Assembly (NCBI GenBank): GCA_036971715.1
Contig: JAVHJL010000006.1
Location: 1,674,001 to 1,738,000, forward strand
Origin: Arthrobotrys musiformis
Taxonomy: Eukaryota > Ascomycota > Orbiliomycetes > Orbiliales > Orbiliaceae
Reading direction: 5' to 3'
DNA: 64,000 nucleotides
Under the pieces are notes generated by a model that worked only from the letters and a program-made list of their open reading frames with translations, had not been told where the DNA came from and made no database searches. The translations under genes and the position numbers were made by a program. Numbering within the stretch: position 1 is the first letter of the stretch; each line of letters starts with the position of its first letter. Below are positions 36,481-49,864 of this stretch, one piece after another.

Positions 36481-39400
36481 ATGTTGACTACGCCTCAAAA
36501 CGCGAATTCCATGCGACGAGGGGCTGGATCTCCTTCTAATTATGAAGGTGGAAAGCTCTACAGCAAGAGGCAAGTTCTCGACCATATACACGGACCTTCA
36601 ATCCGTCAGAAATCTGGAAAATATATGAGATTTAATAGTTGAAGAGCTATATACTAACTATCCGTGTTTTGGTTTGCAGGGCGAGAGAAATCCAAGCTGA
36701 AGAAGGTGTCACCTCTGTGATCTGGGGTCCGTTGAACACGACCAATTCCATTCGTGAGCACGATACTATCCAGGAAGAGGTCACCTCCCCCACCTACGGT
36801 GAAACCATCACAGCGGCGCCCACTACAGTCACCAATGCCCCACCAGGATTGGGCCCCCCAATTGGCCGTCGGGCTCGTGCTGGTACGATGCCATCGCGAC
36901 TTCCACCTGGTGGTGGGTTGTTACCGCCGCCGGGGCCTCCCATGCCTGTGACGAGCCGCCCGAGTCCATCGGTGAGCCCTTTTAAGGCCGCGTCGATCAA
37001 CAACACCTCAGACGCCGAGCAGTCAAAGAATCTCTCAACATCTGCCGTCGTTTCCAGATTGAGATCAGGATCGTTGAATCTACCTCCACGCGCTAATTAT
37101 GTCTCTCCCTTTGGTACTTCAATTTTTAACACAAGCCCCTGGCAGCCCACTGCTCGTGAACGCGGTATCAGCACTTCTTCTACCAACGGACCAACTAGCC
37201 CAGCCCAATCTTCATTTTCAAGAGACGACGAACATAACGGTCCTATGCGAACTTTGGACTACCTTGGATTAGCTGACCCTCCTGTCACCCGTCTGAACAC
37301 TGTACCACTTGGGTACTCAACGATGGCCGACACACAAAGAGTCGTTCAAATGTCCCAAAACCAGATCATGAACGAAACTGCTTTCCACCGCAACCTCACC
37401 CGTCTTCGATCCTACTCAGTCAACGCCAAAGAAAAATATGCAGAGGACGAAGAGGAAGAACTCAATCGCGAGTATGAGACTAGGGGCGGGGGCGTAGATC
37501 CAAACACTGTAGCTGCGGTTCTTGCACAGGCGCAGGCGCAAGCACAGCTCCAAGCTCAAGCTTCGATTGGCTACGCTCCTGGCTTCACTGCTCCCACAAC
37601 TAGCCGACCTCGAGCTCGAACCGCTGGGATCCTAGATACTCCAGCTCCTCGAGCCATGAAGAGCTACATGACCACTCCTTCCCGCTTGGGCGACAGCATC
37701 TCAGCCTCCGACATGGGTGTGGAACGGGACTACTTCAGCCTCGACAACGGCCAGCTCGCCGCTAATGGGCTTCTTCCCCGACCTTCTAGCGGTGGGGAGG
37801 CAGCTCTTTTAGGCACTGTGGAAGAGGGCCTTGAAGGTCCAACCCGAGCACTTTGGCTTGGAAACATTCCAGCATCCACTACAACTTCCTCCCTTGTTGC
37901 CATCTTCCAAAATTACGGACCAATTGAATCCGCTCGAGTCCTTACCCATAAGAACTGTGGTTTCGTCAACTTTGAACGTGTCGAGTCGGCCGTCCAGTCA
38001 AGGACTGTTCTCAACGGAAAAGAAATCTTCCCCGGTGCTGGACCAGTTCGTATTGGGTTCGCCAAAGTCCCTACTACTCCGAACTCTGGTACTCCGGGAC
38101 CAATCGGTACCCCAAGCCCTGACCCTAATGCCATGGCTAACGGGAAATCAGCTACCGAGGCTGGAGCAAGTAGCCCACAAAATGCATCTGATGATGCCGA
38201 TCCAGACGCTGCCATCGCCGTTCCTGACCTTTCTGACCTTAAGACCGACATTGTCAAAATTGTTCAAGAATTCGGTGCCACTGAATCGGAAGCTGAACGT
38301 ATCGGCCAAAGTGTTGATATCTCGATTACTTATAACAGCTTCGCCGATGAGATCCCATCCATCCAAGAGCCCAGCCACAATAGGGTCCATGATGCTCCCA
38401 AGTTGCGTGATATCAGAAAGCGTATCGACAACAACACTTGCTCTCAGGCCGAGATTGAGGAGATCGCCGAGGGAATGCTTGATGAGATTTCTGAGCTGTC
38501 GAGTGATTATCTTGGCAACACCGTAGTCCAGAAGCTCTTTGAGTTCTGCTCCGAGGAAGTCAAAATGAAGATGCTCAAAAAGATTTCTCCCCACCTTGCT
38601 GAGATTGGTGTTCATAAGAACGGAACCTGGGCTGGCCAGAAGATTATCGATGTCGCTCGCACTGATGATCAAAAGAATCTCATTTGTGAAAGCCTCCGTC
38701 CTTACACCGTCGCTCTCTTCTTGGATCAGTATGGCAATTACGTTTTGCAATGCTGCTTGCGATTTGGTGCTCCATACAACAACTTCATCTTTGAGTCCAT
38801 GCTTGGAAAGATCTGGGAAATTTCTCAAGGCAGATTTGGTGCCCGTGCCATGCGCGCCTGTTTGGAATCTCATCATGCCAACAAGGATCAACAAAGAATG
38901 ATGGCTGCTGCTATTTCACTCCACAGCGTCCAGTTGGCAACCAACGCCAATGGCGCTCTCTTGCTCACCTGGTTGCTTGATACATGCACCTTCCCGAACC
39001 GGAGGACGGTTCTCGCTCCTCGCTTGGTGCCCCACCTCGTTCATTTGTGCACCCACAAGGTTGCATACCTTACCGTGCTCAAGGTCATTAATCAGAGAAA
39101 CGAGCCGGAGGCCCGCGAAGCGATTTTGCGTGCGATGTTCTTCTCGCCAGGTGACAAGACCTTGGAGGCTATCCTTGTTGACCACACTTGTGGAGCAACC
39201 CTCATCTTCAAGGTGCTTACTACACCATTCTTCGACGAGGCTCTTCGTGCAGAGGTTGTCCAAAACGTCAAGAATGTCTTGCTGAAGATCAAGGCACACC
39301 CCGCTCAGGGCTATAAGCGACTCATGGATGAAGTTGGTCTGCCAACTAGGAGCGGCAGCACCAAGGAACATTCCCGTGAGCGCCGCGGACATAGCACCGC

Positions 39401-40082
39401 CTCCCCTAGCCGAGGTGAAAGGAACCGCAGCCGCGACCACCATAACAGGGACCACCATCATAACCAACACCAATCGCATGGTACTCCAACTCGTGAATTC
39501 AATCAGCCTATCAATCCTGCCGCTGTTAACTTTGGCGTTTATGACCAAGCCGCTGCTTATGGTGTTGTTAATGGCCAAATCCCACGTAACGGAGGGATGG
39601 ATCAAATGGCCCAGACTATGGAGCAGCTCAGTTTGTATGGACAGGCCCCTATGGTTGTCCAACAACAATACCAGCCCGCCATGATGGCAGCTGGCCGTGG
39701 CGGACGACAGGCCCAACCAGCCTACTACCCAGCCGTCCCAGCCCAAATGCCAGGCTACGTCACCCAAATGCCACAAATGCCGGGAATGGCCTCCCCCGCC
39801 ATGATGAATACCAGCCCAATCACACCCCAGGGCGGGATGGCCGGCTCACCTATCATGCCCGTTGGGATCCCACAAGGCTTCAATCCTATGTTAGCCCAGG
39901 GCATGATCGGACCGTACGGAGCTTACCCTGCTGCCATGAACGGAGTTGCAGGCATGCCGGTCTATCAACAGCCTCAACCACAGGCTAACCCTACCACCAG
40001 CAACAGAAGGGTATGTAACTCCCCATTTTCATTATACATTGATATCGTTTGATGCTAACTAGTTTCTCCCTGACAGCGTTAA
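36481..40082 (+). CDS. RRM and PUF-repeat RNA-binding protein (Jsn1/Puf2-like)
   Basis: Three exons (36481-36569, 36680-40010, 40077-40082) give 1141 residues. The first intron begins GC (AG|GCAAGT) and joins KLYSK-R-AREIQ in frame. The last coding exon is only CGT-TAA. A low-complexity N-terminus (about 60-400) is followed by an RRM (about 420-495: LWLGNIPAST, NCGFVNFERVESA) and about six PUF repeats (about 600-915: YLGNTVVQKLFEF, GTWAGQKII, YGNYVLQCCL, FGARAMRACLE, NANGALLLTWLL). The C-terminus is rich in Gln, Pro and Met. RRM plus six PUF repeats is the Jsn1/Puf2 layout; such proteins bind 3' UTRs of mRNAs for membrane and mitochondria-linked proteins. Targets here are unknown. Confidence 0.92.
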
Positions 40083-42750
40083 ATCATGTCATCATTCTAT
40101 CCCTTGCGAAATAGATCTACACCGAGTAGATAAATCAGTCTCATTGTTTGCTGGTCAGATATGAAGGCTCAAAATCTCTCGGCCTACGGTGTGCAGCTTC
40201 ATGTCCCTGCTTCACACCATATCCCCAAACACCTCTAAAAAAACACCCATTATCTATGGGCATAAAAGTATTCTTCTCATCCGGGAAAACTCCGGGCTAT
40301 AGTTTCTATTGGTTTGTTGTATTTTGCTTCCCATAACGACCAAATAACGACTTTCAACTGCATTTCCAATGGTTGGGCGTTGACATTGACCTTTAACTCT
40401 TCATATATTTTGGATTTTTTATGTATACGAAGAAGAAGAGGAACGAACAAAATTGTTCACTACCCTTGTAGGTATCTTGACGTCTATTTTTTTGGTTTCT
40501 TAGTTTTTTGTTCTTGCTTCTTTTTTAACATATTCTTTTTTATTTTACCCCCTTCCCTCCCAACCCAGCAAAGGGAATTGGAGACAGAAGCGGTGTATAA
40601 GTTCCTTCGTTGTCTATATTTTGATATCTCTTTTATACTATTTGTCGGGCGATTTCGTTCTTATCTATCACTATCTTTGATCTCACTGCCCTTTTCATCT
40701 CACTCTTTTATACATTTGCTGTTTTTTACGTTTTTATACTTTTTTTTTACCTTCAAAAAAATCATGTATAGGTAGTTAGATTCCACTACGGTCTGCCAAA
40801 AAAAAACACCAGACTGCTGCCGCAATTTTAGTCGATAGTTTATATTATATATATATATATTTGTATATTGTATTCCAGCCCATTAAAATACACATCGATG
40901 GTTTCGTAAGGATGGAGTCGTTCCTTCTACCTTCTCCCGGGGGTATCCTAATTCAACAAAACCGTTGCCATGTGTGTACATAGGTAGATACAGTAGAAGA
41001 AGGACCATACAACCCTTGATTAAGGATTACTCTAGATGCTCCTCCGCGGACTCTATCACTTATCCGTCGGCGACATCGTTTTCTTCGGTAGCAGGATCCT
41101 AGGAGCACTGGCTTCCTGATATTTCCTTTGATCTTCCCATAACTTCGTGAGCGGCCAGAGCTAATTTAAAACACGGCTCAGAGCTCAGGTGACGGATGGC
41201 ATTGTAAACCAATTAGATCTCCGAACGGTGGTCGTAGTTTATATCTCGATGGAGACCGACTTTGGCAGCGTGGTTAGGGGGTCTTTGGTAGTAGTTTGTC
41301 TGTTATAAATGAAAATTTTGTATATAAAGGCTCTTACCCGGCGCTCGGTTGATCATATTGAGAGCGAATATGATAAATGACACCGAAGCTCGAGGGATTG
41401 CGGATTGGATACCCATTTCGAAGCTATGGCATCAGACTTTTGGAGGCCCGTTGTCGGTTTTTATAGCTAGCTATTCGGTTCGATCGCGCGCCATAGAGGA
41501 GGTGGTTATGCGCTCGCAGACTTCTACAATGGAAATAGCTTCAACATCTATCTGACTTATAGATCATATGATCATGGCATTGGTATCTATCATACGACCG
41601 TAACGGGCCGACGTCGAGGTCTGTTGTATATTTGGGGCACAACACCAAATGCACGTCGACGGCCGGCAACCGTGGACGGTAGGAACACTCATGCTAGCAT
41701 ACATCTCTACATGCATGGGGGCGAGGATGTCAGTGTACTCGGATCAATTGATACTAGGTTGCCTCCCAATTTGGTATTATATCAGTCCTTGGGCTCATGA
41801 ACAACATGCGGACTAAATTCGGGTCACGAGAGCTCGCTCGAGAACGGATTGAATTATTAACTATAAATTGTGTTTACAGCTATCATTCCACACGCCATGT
41901 CTTCAAACAGATAGCATTATGTGCGAACATTGTGCATCCGTGGCATCCACAATTCGTAGTGAATGCAATATCAACCTCAGACCAAGAGCCAACAGCTAGT
42001 CTCAGGACCATACCAAGAGCCGCCTCAAGCCGTGCGCGTGTTGCATATTCTCCACCCAGTCTCTCACATCCCCTCCAAACTAGCCTAGCCGCATAATAGT
42101 AGCGGGGGGAAAATAGTAAAAACCCCGGTTCGCGCCCCCTTCCAGGCCAGGTTTAGTTACTAAGCTCTTCCAATTAGGTTTCAACGGTTTGTTATCGTGC
42201 GGATTCCCCGATTGGCGTCTTTTCATACGACTTCAAAGCGGGGCATCAATTTGCGCCCCCCCCAAAATTCAAGGTTACGGACCGAAGGAACCCAAGACGC
42301 GGGTTTGTGCTTTATAAGAGCTTAAGAGCTGGTTTTTTGTTTCTCTTATCACTTGGCTTTTATTAAGCTTGTTATGTACTATCGATTGACAATTATCGAG
42401 CCAAGATGGGTAGAGCGCATTGCAGGATGGTTTTTTCCCGTAACCCGCCCTTGCTGATGGATTTCGGTTAGTACTTTCGATGGCTAGGGAGTATATGGTT
42501 TAACTCGACCTTTCGAGCTCTCAGCTCGGTTTTTTTTTGAATTTCCTTAGGCACGAGGTCTGATTTTTTCCCCGACCATTGGGATTAATATTTATATCCT
42601 TCCCGCTCAGCGATGTTTGGGGTTTGCCAATTGCAATTGCTTCTGTAATTTGTCATTGTAGTCTCGTTCTCCAGCTAACATTGTAGCAATCTAGCTACAA
42701 CCTCCCCCTTCACCCCACGCCTCCAGGAAGTACTGGAATAACCAGAGATA
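40083..42750. other. 2.7 kb intergenic region, PUF / NiCoT
   Basis: The left part (40.08 to about 40.9 kb) is T-rich and likely PUF 3' UTR, with an (AT)n run near 40845-40860. The remainder shows no supportable gene. The right end is the NiCoT promoter. Confidence 0.5.
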
Positions 42751-44454
42751 ATGTCATTCAAACCCATCTCGCGGGCCAAAACCCGCATCGAAACAATCCA
42801 TGCCCGCACGCCGTATCTTCGCAAATTCCCGCTGGCGGCGATATGGATCATTGCGCTGTTGATATTTATCAACATACTCGTTTGGGTTGGCGTAGGGATT
42901 ACTCTTGTAAGTTACTTCCTTCCTTTCTCTATTATTTTTATACAATTGGTATATATATGATTTGGAGTTCGATGTCGCGTGTGGAATTGTGGAGCTAATT
43001 GGATTTTCTTTTATGTAATGGAAACCAGCATTTTGAACCGTATGTTTCTTCTCCAACAAACATCATGATCGATTGATGGTATTTTGGTGGGATGGGATTC
43101 TGATGTGATATAGATCTCTGACCGGGACGGCGATATTATCGTATACCCTCGGCCTCCGACATGCGCTCGATGCGGACCATATCTGCGTATGTTCCCTTCT
43201 ATTTCTAACTTCAAGGATTACAGCTAATGTTTCATAGGCGATAGATTTGATGACCAGACGCTTGTTAGCTGCCGGTCAGAAACCTGTCACCGTACGCCCC
43301 TCCTACCAAAACCCACCTTTTTAATAAAAATGCCTAACAAATATTCAATCAGATCGGAACATTCTTCTCCCTCGGCCACTCGACGTAAATATCCCCCCTC
43401 AAAATCCAACATCTACAACACCAAAAACCCCTAACAAATAAAACAGGATCGTAATAGTAACCTCCATAGCCGTCGCCGCAACCGCAACCGCGATATCAAA
43501 TGATTTCGACCGCTACTCCCGTATCGGCGGTACGATCGGTACCTCCGTCTCCGCCGCATTCCTAATAATCCTCGCCGTGATGAACGTCTACATCCTCGTC
43601 ACCCTCGTCCTCCAGCTCCGCCGTATCCAGCGCGCGGGGCCGGGGAGGGAAGGTGAGGATGAAGTGTTCAAGATTCAAGGCGGCGGGGTGTTATTCCCCT
43701 TATTCAAAAAGATGTTTAAATTAATCGATCGGCCGTGGAAGATGTACCCGCTCGGGGTACTCTGTAAGCCCCCTTCTTCTCTCCACCACCTCAAATTTTT
43801 GTACTAATTTTTAAAAAAGTCGGTCTGGGATTCGATACTTCCTCCGAAATCGCACTATTGGGCATAGCAAGTCTGCAAGCCGCAAAGGGCACCCCGATCT
43901 GGATAATCCTCATCTTCCCCATCCTCTTCACCGCGGGAATGTGTCTAATAGACACCATCGACGGCGCGCTGATGTTGGTAGCATACACCTCCACCTCCCT
44001 CGCGCACGATAACGTGGCCGTGTTATACTACTCCATCGTATTATCGGTCGTAACCTGCATCGTCGCAGTCGTAATCGGGGTTTTACAAATCCTAAATCTG
44101 GTGTTACATGTCGCCGAGCCCACCGGAAGGTTTTGGGATGGCGTTGAGGGTGCCGGGGAGCGGTATGATGTTATCGGTGGATGTATCGTTGCGGCGTTTG
44201 TGGTTGTCGGCGGGTTGAGTTTGGTGTTTTATAAACGATGGAGGGAGGCGTTTGAGAGGAAGAGGGAGATGTATGCCAGTCGGGTTGAGGGTGTTGAAGA
44301 AGGGAATAACTCACCTAAGGGGTCTGGTGAGGAGAGGAGGGAGGATGTGGGTGCTGCAGGAAAGGGTGGGGATTTATTGGTCGATACGAGGGATGTTAAG
44401 ACGGGGAAGGGGGATGATATCTCTCCTATTATTGCGACGTCGAGTCGTATGTAG
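42751..44454 (+). CDS. NiCoT-family nickel/cobalt transporter
   Basis: Seven exons (42751-42906, 43029-43039, 43114-43186, 43238-43291, 43353-43384, 43447-43763, 43820-44454) give 425 residues. The second is an 11-nt microexon. Joining it restores the family signature RHALDADHI (H72, D75, D77, H78) in transmembrane segment 2. Other NiCoT motifs are GTFFSLGHSTIV and LGFDTSSEIALL, and about eight hydrophobic segments are present. The family imports Ni2+ and/or Co2+ across the plasma membrane; in fungi it supplies nickel to urease (S. pombe Nic1). The C-terminal tail (about 365-425) is hydrophilic and Lys/Glu/Gly-rich. Metal preference cannot be read from sequence. It is tail-to-tail with the DGAT1-type gene, 278 bp apart. 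Confidence 0.93.
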
Positions 44455-44732
44455 ACCCTCTAGATAACTATTCGATCCCGTGTACTTATTCGTGAAGCTC
44501 GAAGGATATCTACGATTGAAATCCAACTAATGAAAACTTACATCCAGCAATCAATATTTACAATTAACTGCAATATAATATAATTAAGCACTTTTCTCCC
44601 GCCAAAAAGAGCTCTATCTAAACGAAGCCTTTATCACAAATATACACCCCAAAGCCAACTAACCCACTCCCCAGTGGTCCACCCAAATGATAATTACAAT
44701 TGATACCGAAAAATAAAAAGCAAGTGAAACAA

Positions 44733-46641
44733 CTAGCTCGCAGGAGCAATATCCTGATTCCGTAACGAATACGCAAAGAAGTAACACAACGCCGCAAATG
44801 GCTGTCCAACCAGACAAAAGCTCGTCCTATCCCCAAATATTAGCCTCTCCCTTGTATATGTATTTTAAAAAAGGGATAACCTACCAAAAAATAGCATTCC
44901 CAACAGTACTAGCCGAAGTCCCATGCATCTTCTCCAAAGGCAGCGTAACCGCAATCAACGGCAACTGGAACAACATCCCTGCGAACGCCACGCCGATAAT
45001 ATTCTTCGTCGGCAAACCCACCAGCATCTCGTGCAATACCGCCGAAAACAGGAAGACCATCGTACTCGCGGGGCCGTGGCGCCATCCTCGACCTCGTAGC
45101 GGGGCGTAGATGTGGCGTTTCATGAATTGGTAGACCGGGCGGTTCCAGGTTCGCCAGTACCCGCCTAGGCTGGCGGAGTTCCACCAACTATTTATTTATC
45201 GAATATTAGCATCTCCTTCCCCCAAACTTGCTATGGGTAATTCCGGGGTGCTACGTACTCAGCGTAAAACTCGCGGTCACCGAATCTCATAACCTCAGCT
45301 AGAGCATTCAATCCACTTTGAAAGACCGCAAAGAACCCGCATAGCCAAATCACCGTCGATATCGTGCTCAACTTCATCAACCTCTCGAAGATGTGCGCTA
45401 GATTCACTTTATCCATCGCTATCAACGAGTTCCGCAGAGTCGGTACCGCATATTGCTGTCTACACCTCCATCCCCATTAGCACATCTAAATTCAAAACTA
45501 GAAGGGAAAAAAGAGGTATTACTAACGTCAGAAACCAAATCGCCACACTCAACCCAATCACCTCCCCAAACCTCTTGAGGAAGAAACTCATCCTAAAACT
45601 TGCAGAGCGGGGGTACACAGGCTGATACACCAATGTCGGCGCCCACCAAAAGTACGTGAGATTCCCCAGCGTGATGTTTTCGGGGTAAGGGCAGGCAGCG
45701 TATATTTCGGGCACCGGGTGTGATTCCAAATACGAATCTCGAAGGTCGCGGTTGGTAAATGCGTACGAAAGTAGTTTGAGCCATACGATAACTATAGCAC
45801 TCCCAAAATCGTTAGAAATTCGGTACATTCTTTGTTTTAGAGGTTGAAAAGGCACTTACCTGCGTGTAATTCACACAATGTCCCGATTAACGGGTGGTCG
45901 ATATTCTAAAACCCCCCCATTAGCCCTAAACTCCCCAAAAACTTCAACGAAGAGTAAAGGAATGGATGTAATACCCAATAAACAGCAGCACTGGTAACGC
46001 TCAAACACAGCGTCGCATTCAGGGCATGTGCAAACGCAATAAGTTTCCACCGAACCCGTAGCTTGACCGGTTTACTCTCGTCCGTCTTCTTCTGCGTCGC
46101 CTGTGCGCTCCTTGCCTGCCCTGCGGCCGTGAGTTCGATGAGGTATGCGACGAGCAGGTGGCAGGGGATCATGAGGTAGCATAGGAGCCCGAGCTGGACG
46201 TCGCCCGGACGGTAGGTTCCTGGCGAGAAGCCGATTAAGAAGCCGTACTGTCGAGGTCAAATGCTAGTTAGCACAGCTCATATATTTTTCAAGAAAACAG
46301 GCACAGATCAAAACCCACCTTCATGAAATTCTCCATCACCAATCGTAAATTTCCCGCGACTACAAACCTCCCAAAAAGAAAACCATATTAGCAACTCAAC
46401 TCCCTCCTTCCAGACTTAAAGTAAAAAAAAGTCTAGTAAAATAGAAAATAAATTATTGCAGGAACGGACTCAATACAAGAACCATCAGATTTCGAAACCC
46501 AATGAACGACGGCGTGGTCTGTCTATCGTGGGATAGACACGACGGTCGAGCTTTGGAGTGGATGGCCAGCGTGTGCTTGTACTTTGGGATTATCGAATCT
46601 TTGGTCGGCAGCGGCGCCGGGACGACTTTTGTCTCCTCCAT
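44733..46641 (-). CDS. DGAT1: DGAT1-type MBOAT acyltransferase (diacylglycerol O-acyltransferase)
   Basis: Eight exons (46641-46470, 46359-46319, 46247-45975, 45905-45860, 45791-45527, 45459-45259, 45187-44885, 44826-44733) give 464 residues. The order follows DGAT1: GFRNLMVLVLIAGNLRLVME, PENITLGNLTYFWWAPTLVY, QQYAVPTLRNSL, MRFGDREFYADWWNS (about 333-337), and the membrane-embedded catalytic His in SAVLHEML (H385). Multiple membrane segments place it in the ER, where it would make triacylglycerol for lipid droplets. Fungal ARE sterol acyltransferases are related, but the PENITLGNLTYF block favours DGAT1. The first intron has an unusual GTCCGT donor, chosen because it alone restores the family alignment. 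Confidence 0.9.
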
Positions 46642-48128
46642 CTTTTTTATTTATTCCTGCTTATCCTCTATCCTTCGGTGTAGAAATATAAAATATAAAA
46701 TATAAAATATAAAATTGGAGGAGGATGTTTGGAGGAACCCCCGACGTTGGGGTGGATTTGTCGACGTAGACGTGGATATTGATGTTGAGGGCGTATTTGG
46801 TTGGAACAAGACGGCGGGAATGTCCGGATTGGCAGTGTTCAACCAGCTTCAGGGGACACTTCAGCCCAGAGATGTAAGTTATATATGTCTAACAGACTGC
46901 AATTCGAACCCGGGGAAAAAGGACACGGTCGACGGTAACTGTGTATCTTAAGATATGATATATCTTCTATAAGGTACCTAGGTAAATGGTAAATATCGAG
47001 ATTCTAGATAATTGTATATATTAGAATGTTAGCTGAGGGAACCCCGCTGGAATGCTGCTGATACGGTTGATATCCATCGACATGAGGCGACATACGTAGC
47101 TCCAAGACGTACGCATGTATCCTCACATAAGTACTTATGCAAGGGCCGAAGAGTCAGAATTGAATGTATGATATGATATACGTACCCTCCAGATCCTCCA
47201 ATCCCCACTGAGCCGACGTGTTTATCTGTGTATCTGTGTATATCCGAGGTGTATGATATACGACAGCGTGAATATAAAGAGTACTTGCTTGGTTAGTTCT
47301 CGGCCGCCGGAGAGTTTGGCATGACGTTTTCCGCCGCCCGCGCAGCTCGATTGCCCTTTGCCTTCCGTCTTGCCTCTTTCAGTCAAAACCTCCAATCAAT
47401 CAACCACCAGAACTTTCACATGCCAAAACCGACACGCAATGCAGAAGCTTCTAAAAAAGAATTTTAAGATTGGGAAAGGGGAGGGTTTTTTCTTGTTAGC
47501 TTCCTGTTCACCCTGGATCTTGCATAAGTGAATACGATTGGATTTGGATTGGATTGGATTGGGTGGCTGTAGGGCTGTATAATATTGTCAAGGCACATGT
47601 ATGGGAGGACAGGCATGCATGTGCTTTCTGTTCGAGTTCTGGCAGCTGCTGAACAGATATAAATTACATGCCCCGGGAGCGGATATGAGATGCCCCGGTA
47701 CACATATATAATCAAATTTATGTTTTATAGAACTACAGGGCTGGATTAGAGTACTGGTACTGGATGTATTTGGCAGAAAGAATGGAGATTGTAGTAGTAT
47801 TGTGACAGCAGCAATATAGAAACCCAAGGAGGAGACAGAGACTCGAAAGACTGGCTCTCGATATCGCTTCATCCCAATGGCCTCAGAGTCAAGTCCTAGA
47901 ACATAAAATAGAAAGCAAGGATAGCAGGTATAACAATAAATAAAACTTGGAAGAATAACACCAGTCCCGTCCATCTATGAATGCCTTTCGAGTCCAAATA
48001 ACAATAACCCACAAAATAAAGAAAAGAAAATAGCAGTCGCACAAGTAAGAATAGTAGTAATAGTAATAAGAATAATAGTAAGAAGGCAGGCAGGCACGAC
48101 AAAGAAACGGCAAATGGGGGGGAAAAGA
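46642..48128. other. 1.5 kb intergenic region, DGAT1 / CEG1
   Basis: It contains the DGAT1 promoter on the left and the CEG1 3' flank on the right. Short (AAAATAT)n repeats lie at about 46685-46714. No gene is seen. Confidence 0.5.
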
Positions 48129-49864
48129 TTATCTCCCCTGCGGCCGGCCCTGAGCAGGTCTCGCTTGCGCCTGTTGTCGGGCCTGTCGCGACTTCCATTC
48201 CGTCCTTACCGCCGACGCCACAGCCAGCAGATCCTCCTTCGACACCCCGTCCCTGATACTCTGCATAACACTATTAACCACGCTGATATGGTTCCCATCC
48301 TTCTTATCGTTCCTAAACCTCTTGAACCGCCATCTACCTTCTTCATCCATCGCGCACTCCACAATCCTTTCGTCCAGCTCGACTCCCATGTTTTTGAGAT
48401 TCGTCCACTCTTGGTCCGTAACGTACATCTCCGCCCATTTTTGATACCCCCCGCCTCCGGCATTAACAGAGAGAGTAATCTGCGGCTTAGCGTACCAGTC
48501 ATACTGTGGTGACCCGGAGCCGTCTTCTTCGTACTCCTCTGGGGGTAGCAATGGGAATTGGAGATTCATCCGGAAATCAATCGAGTTTTCGTCGGCGGGT
48601 TTCCATTTCAGACTAATTCCCCATAAAATCATATATTAGCTGACGATCCATTTATCAAGATGGGGTGAGGTATACATTTTCTCGTCTGTTCCGAATCTGT
48701 AATCAGCATTCACAGCCGTGAAGATCAACCCGTCGTTTCCGTGCTCCAGGTTCGGTAGGACCTGATCAAACATCTTTGGCAGGGCGTACGAGAACTCCAT
48801 GTTTTTGAATTGCAGACTTTTTTCCCCCTCCCCTCCTTGTCAGCGAATTTGTGCACGTATGGTAAGTATATCGAATAGTTTTGGAGGTGGAATTACTGAC
48901 TAGAATGGGAAATACTGCATCTCGTCCGGGAAGGCCTTGCAAAGAGCCTCATAGGGCTTAAAAAAGTTACTTCTAAAGTACTGTACCGAGTCAGTCATAC
49001 AATTTGCCAGAGAGAGTGAGAGAGATATATATAAAAGTGGTGGGAGGAAATATCGTACCCCGAGTCTCTTGTCAAGGGACCGTTGGACCAGTAACTGACC
49101 GTCCAGGACCAGACAGTCGAACACCAGGAACTTGAGGACTTTCCTCCCGTCCTTCTTCACGTCGATAACCAGTTCCCCGTCCACCAATGTTTTGGTGTGG
49201 AAGCTTCCCCAGTCCATTTCCCCGTCCGGAGCGGGGTTTTTGGGGTAGTGGAGGCCGGTGACATAGTAGTAGTCGTTCTTTCGGTCAATCTATCGACAAG
49301 TAAGAGGGATTTGGTTGGTTGGTGGTTCTTTTTTCCAATGATCATAATAATATAAATTAAAAAAAGAGGAGAGAGAGCGAGAGGTAGATTAGAAGGAGGG
49401 TGGCAGTGGTAGTAGAGGTCACCATACGAGATAATAGGCTTCGGAGTCCTGAGTGTCGCCGTGGGTGCAGTAGAGCAGGCATCGTATTCCATCCGACTTT
49501 TCGCAGACATAGTAGCTGCCCCATTGGTGTTAGAACATACATCCATATCCAAATCTATATACATCTATATACATGTATAAACTATCCAATGTGTGATAGG
49601 TTGGAGGGGAACGTACTCTTCGCGGTGTAACTCGTCGAGATGCTTCTTCGCAAAGCTGACCGGTTGTGCGCCTGTGTCACCAATCGATTAGAGAAGGGAA
49701 AAAAAACACCAAAAATTCGAGGATATGACGAGTGATAAAAAGGTCGAGTGGGTGGTACCTGGAAAACTGAGATTGGGGCGGTTGAGCAGGTGGGCGACTT
49801 CCTGACGGATGGTCTGGGCGACGCCGTGCTCGGCCTTGACGCCGGGTATGGTTGGGGTCGTCAT
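48129..49864 (-). CDS. CEG1: mRNA capping enzyme guanylyltransferase (alpha subunit)
   Basis: Seven exons (49864-49759, 49671-49617, 49515-49428, 49289-49059, 48980-48901, 48816-48676, 48612-48129) give 394 residues. The nucleotidyltransferase motifs are in order: motif I CEKSDGIR with the GMP-accepting Lys60, motif III VDGELVID, motif IIIa LVFDCLVLDG, motif IV DGLIFTAV, and motif V ILKWKP. An OB-fold and basic C-tail (RQARQQAQARPAQGR) follow. The enzyme transfers GMP from GTP to 5'-diphosphate RNA in the nucleus, with a separate triphosphatase subunit and the Pol II CTD. Three catalytic-domain introns interrupt motif neighbourhoods but the joined frame is continuous. The intron before KNMEFSY has a purine-rich acceptor. 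It is divergent from the NSRP1-like gene. Confidence 0.93.

Noticed and set aside
37913..39776. Long minus-strand frames (up to 286 codons)
   Set aside because: They lie wholly antisense to the RRM/PUF gene and follow its codon bias; no family matches.
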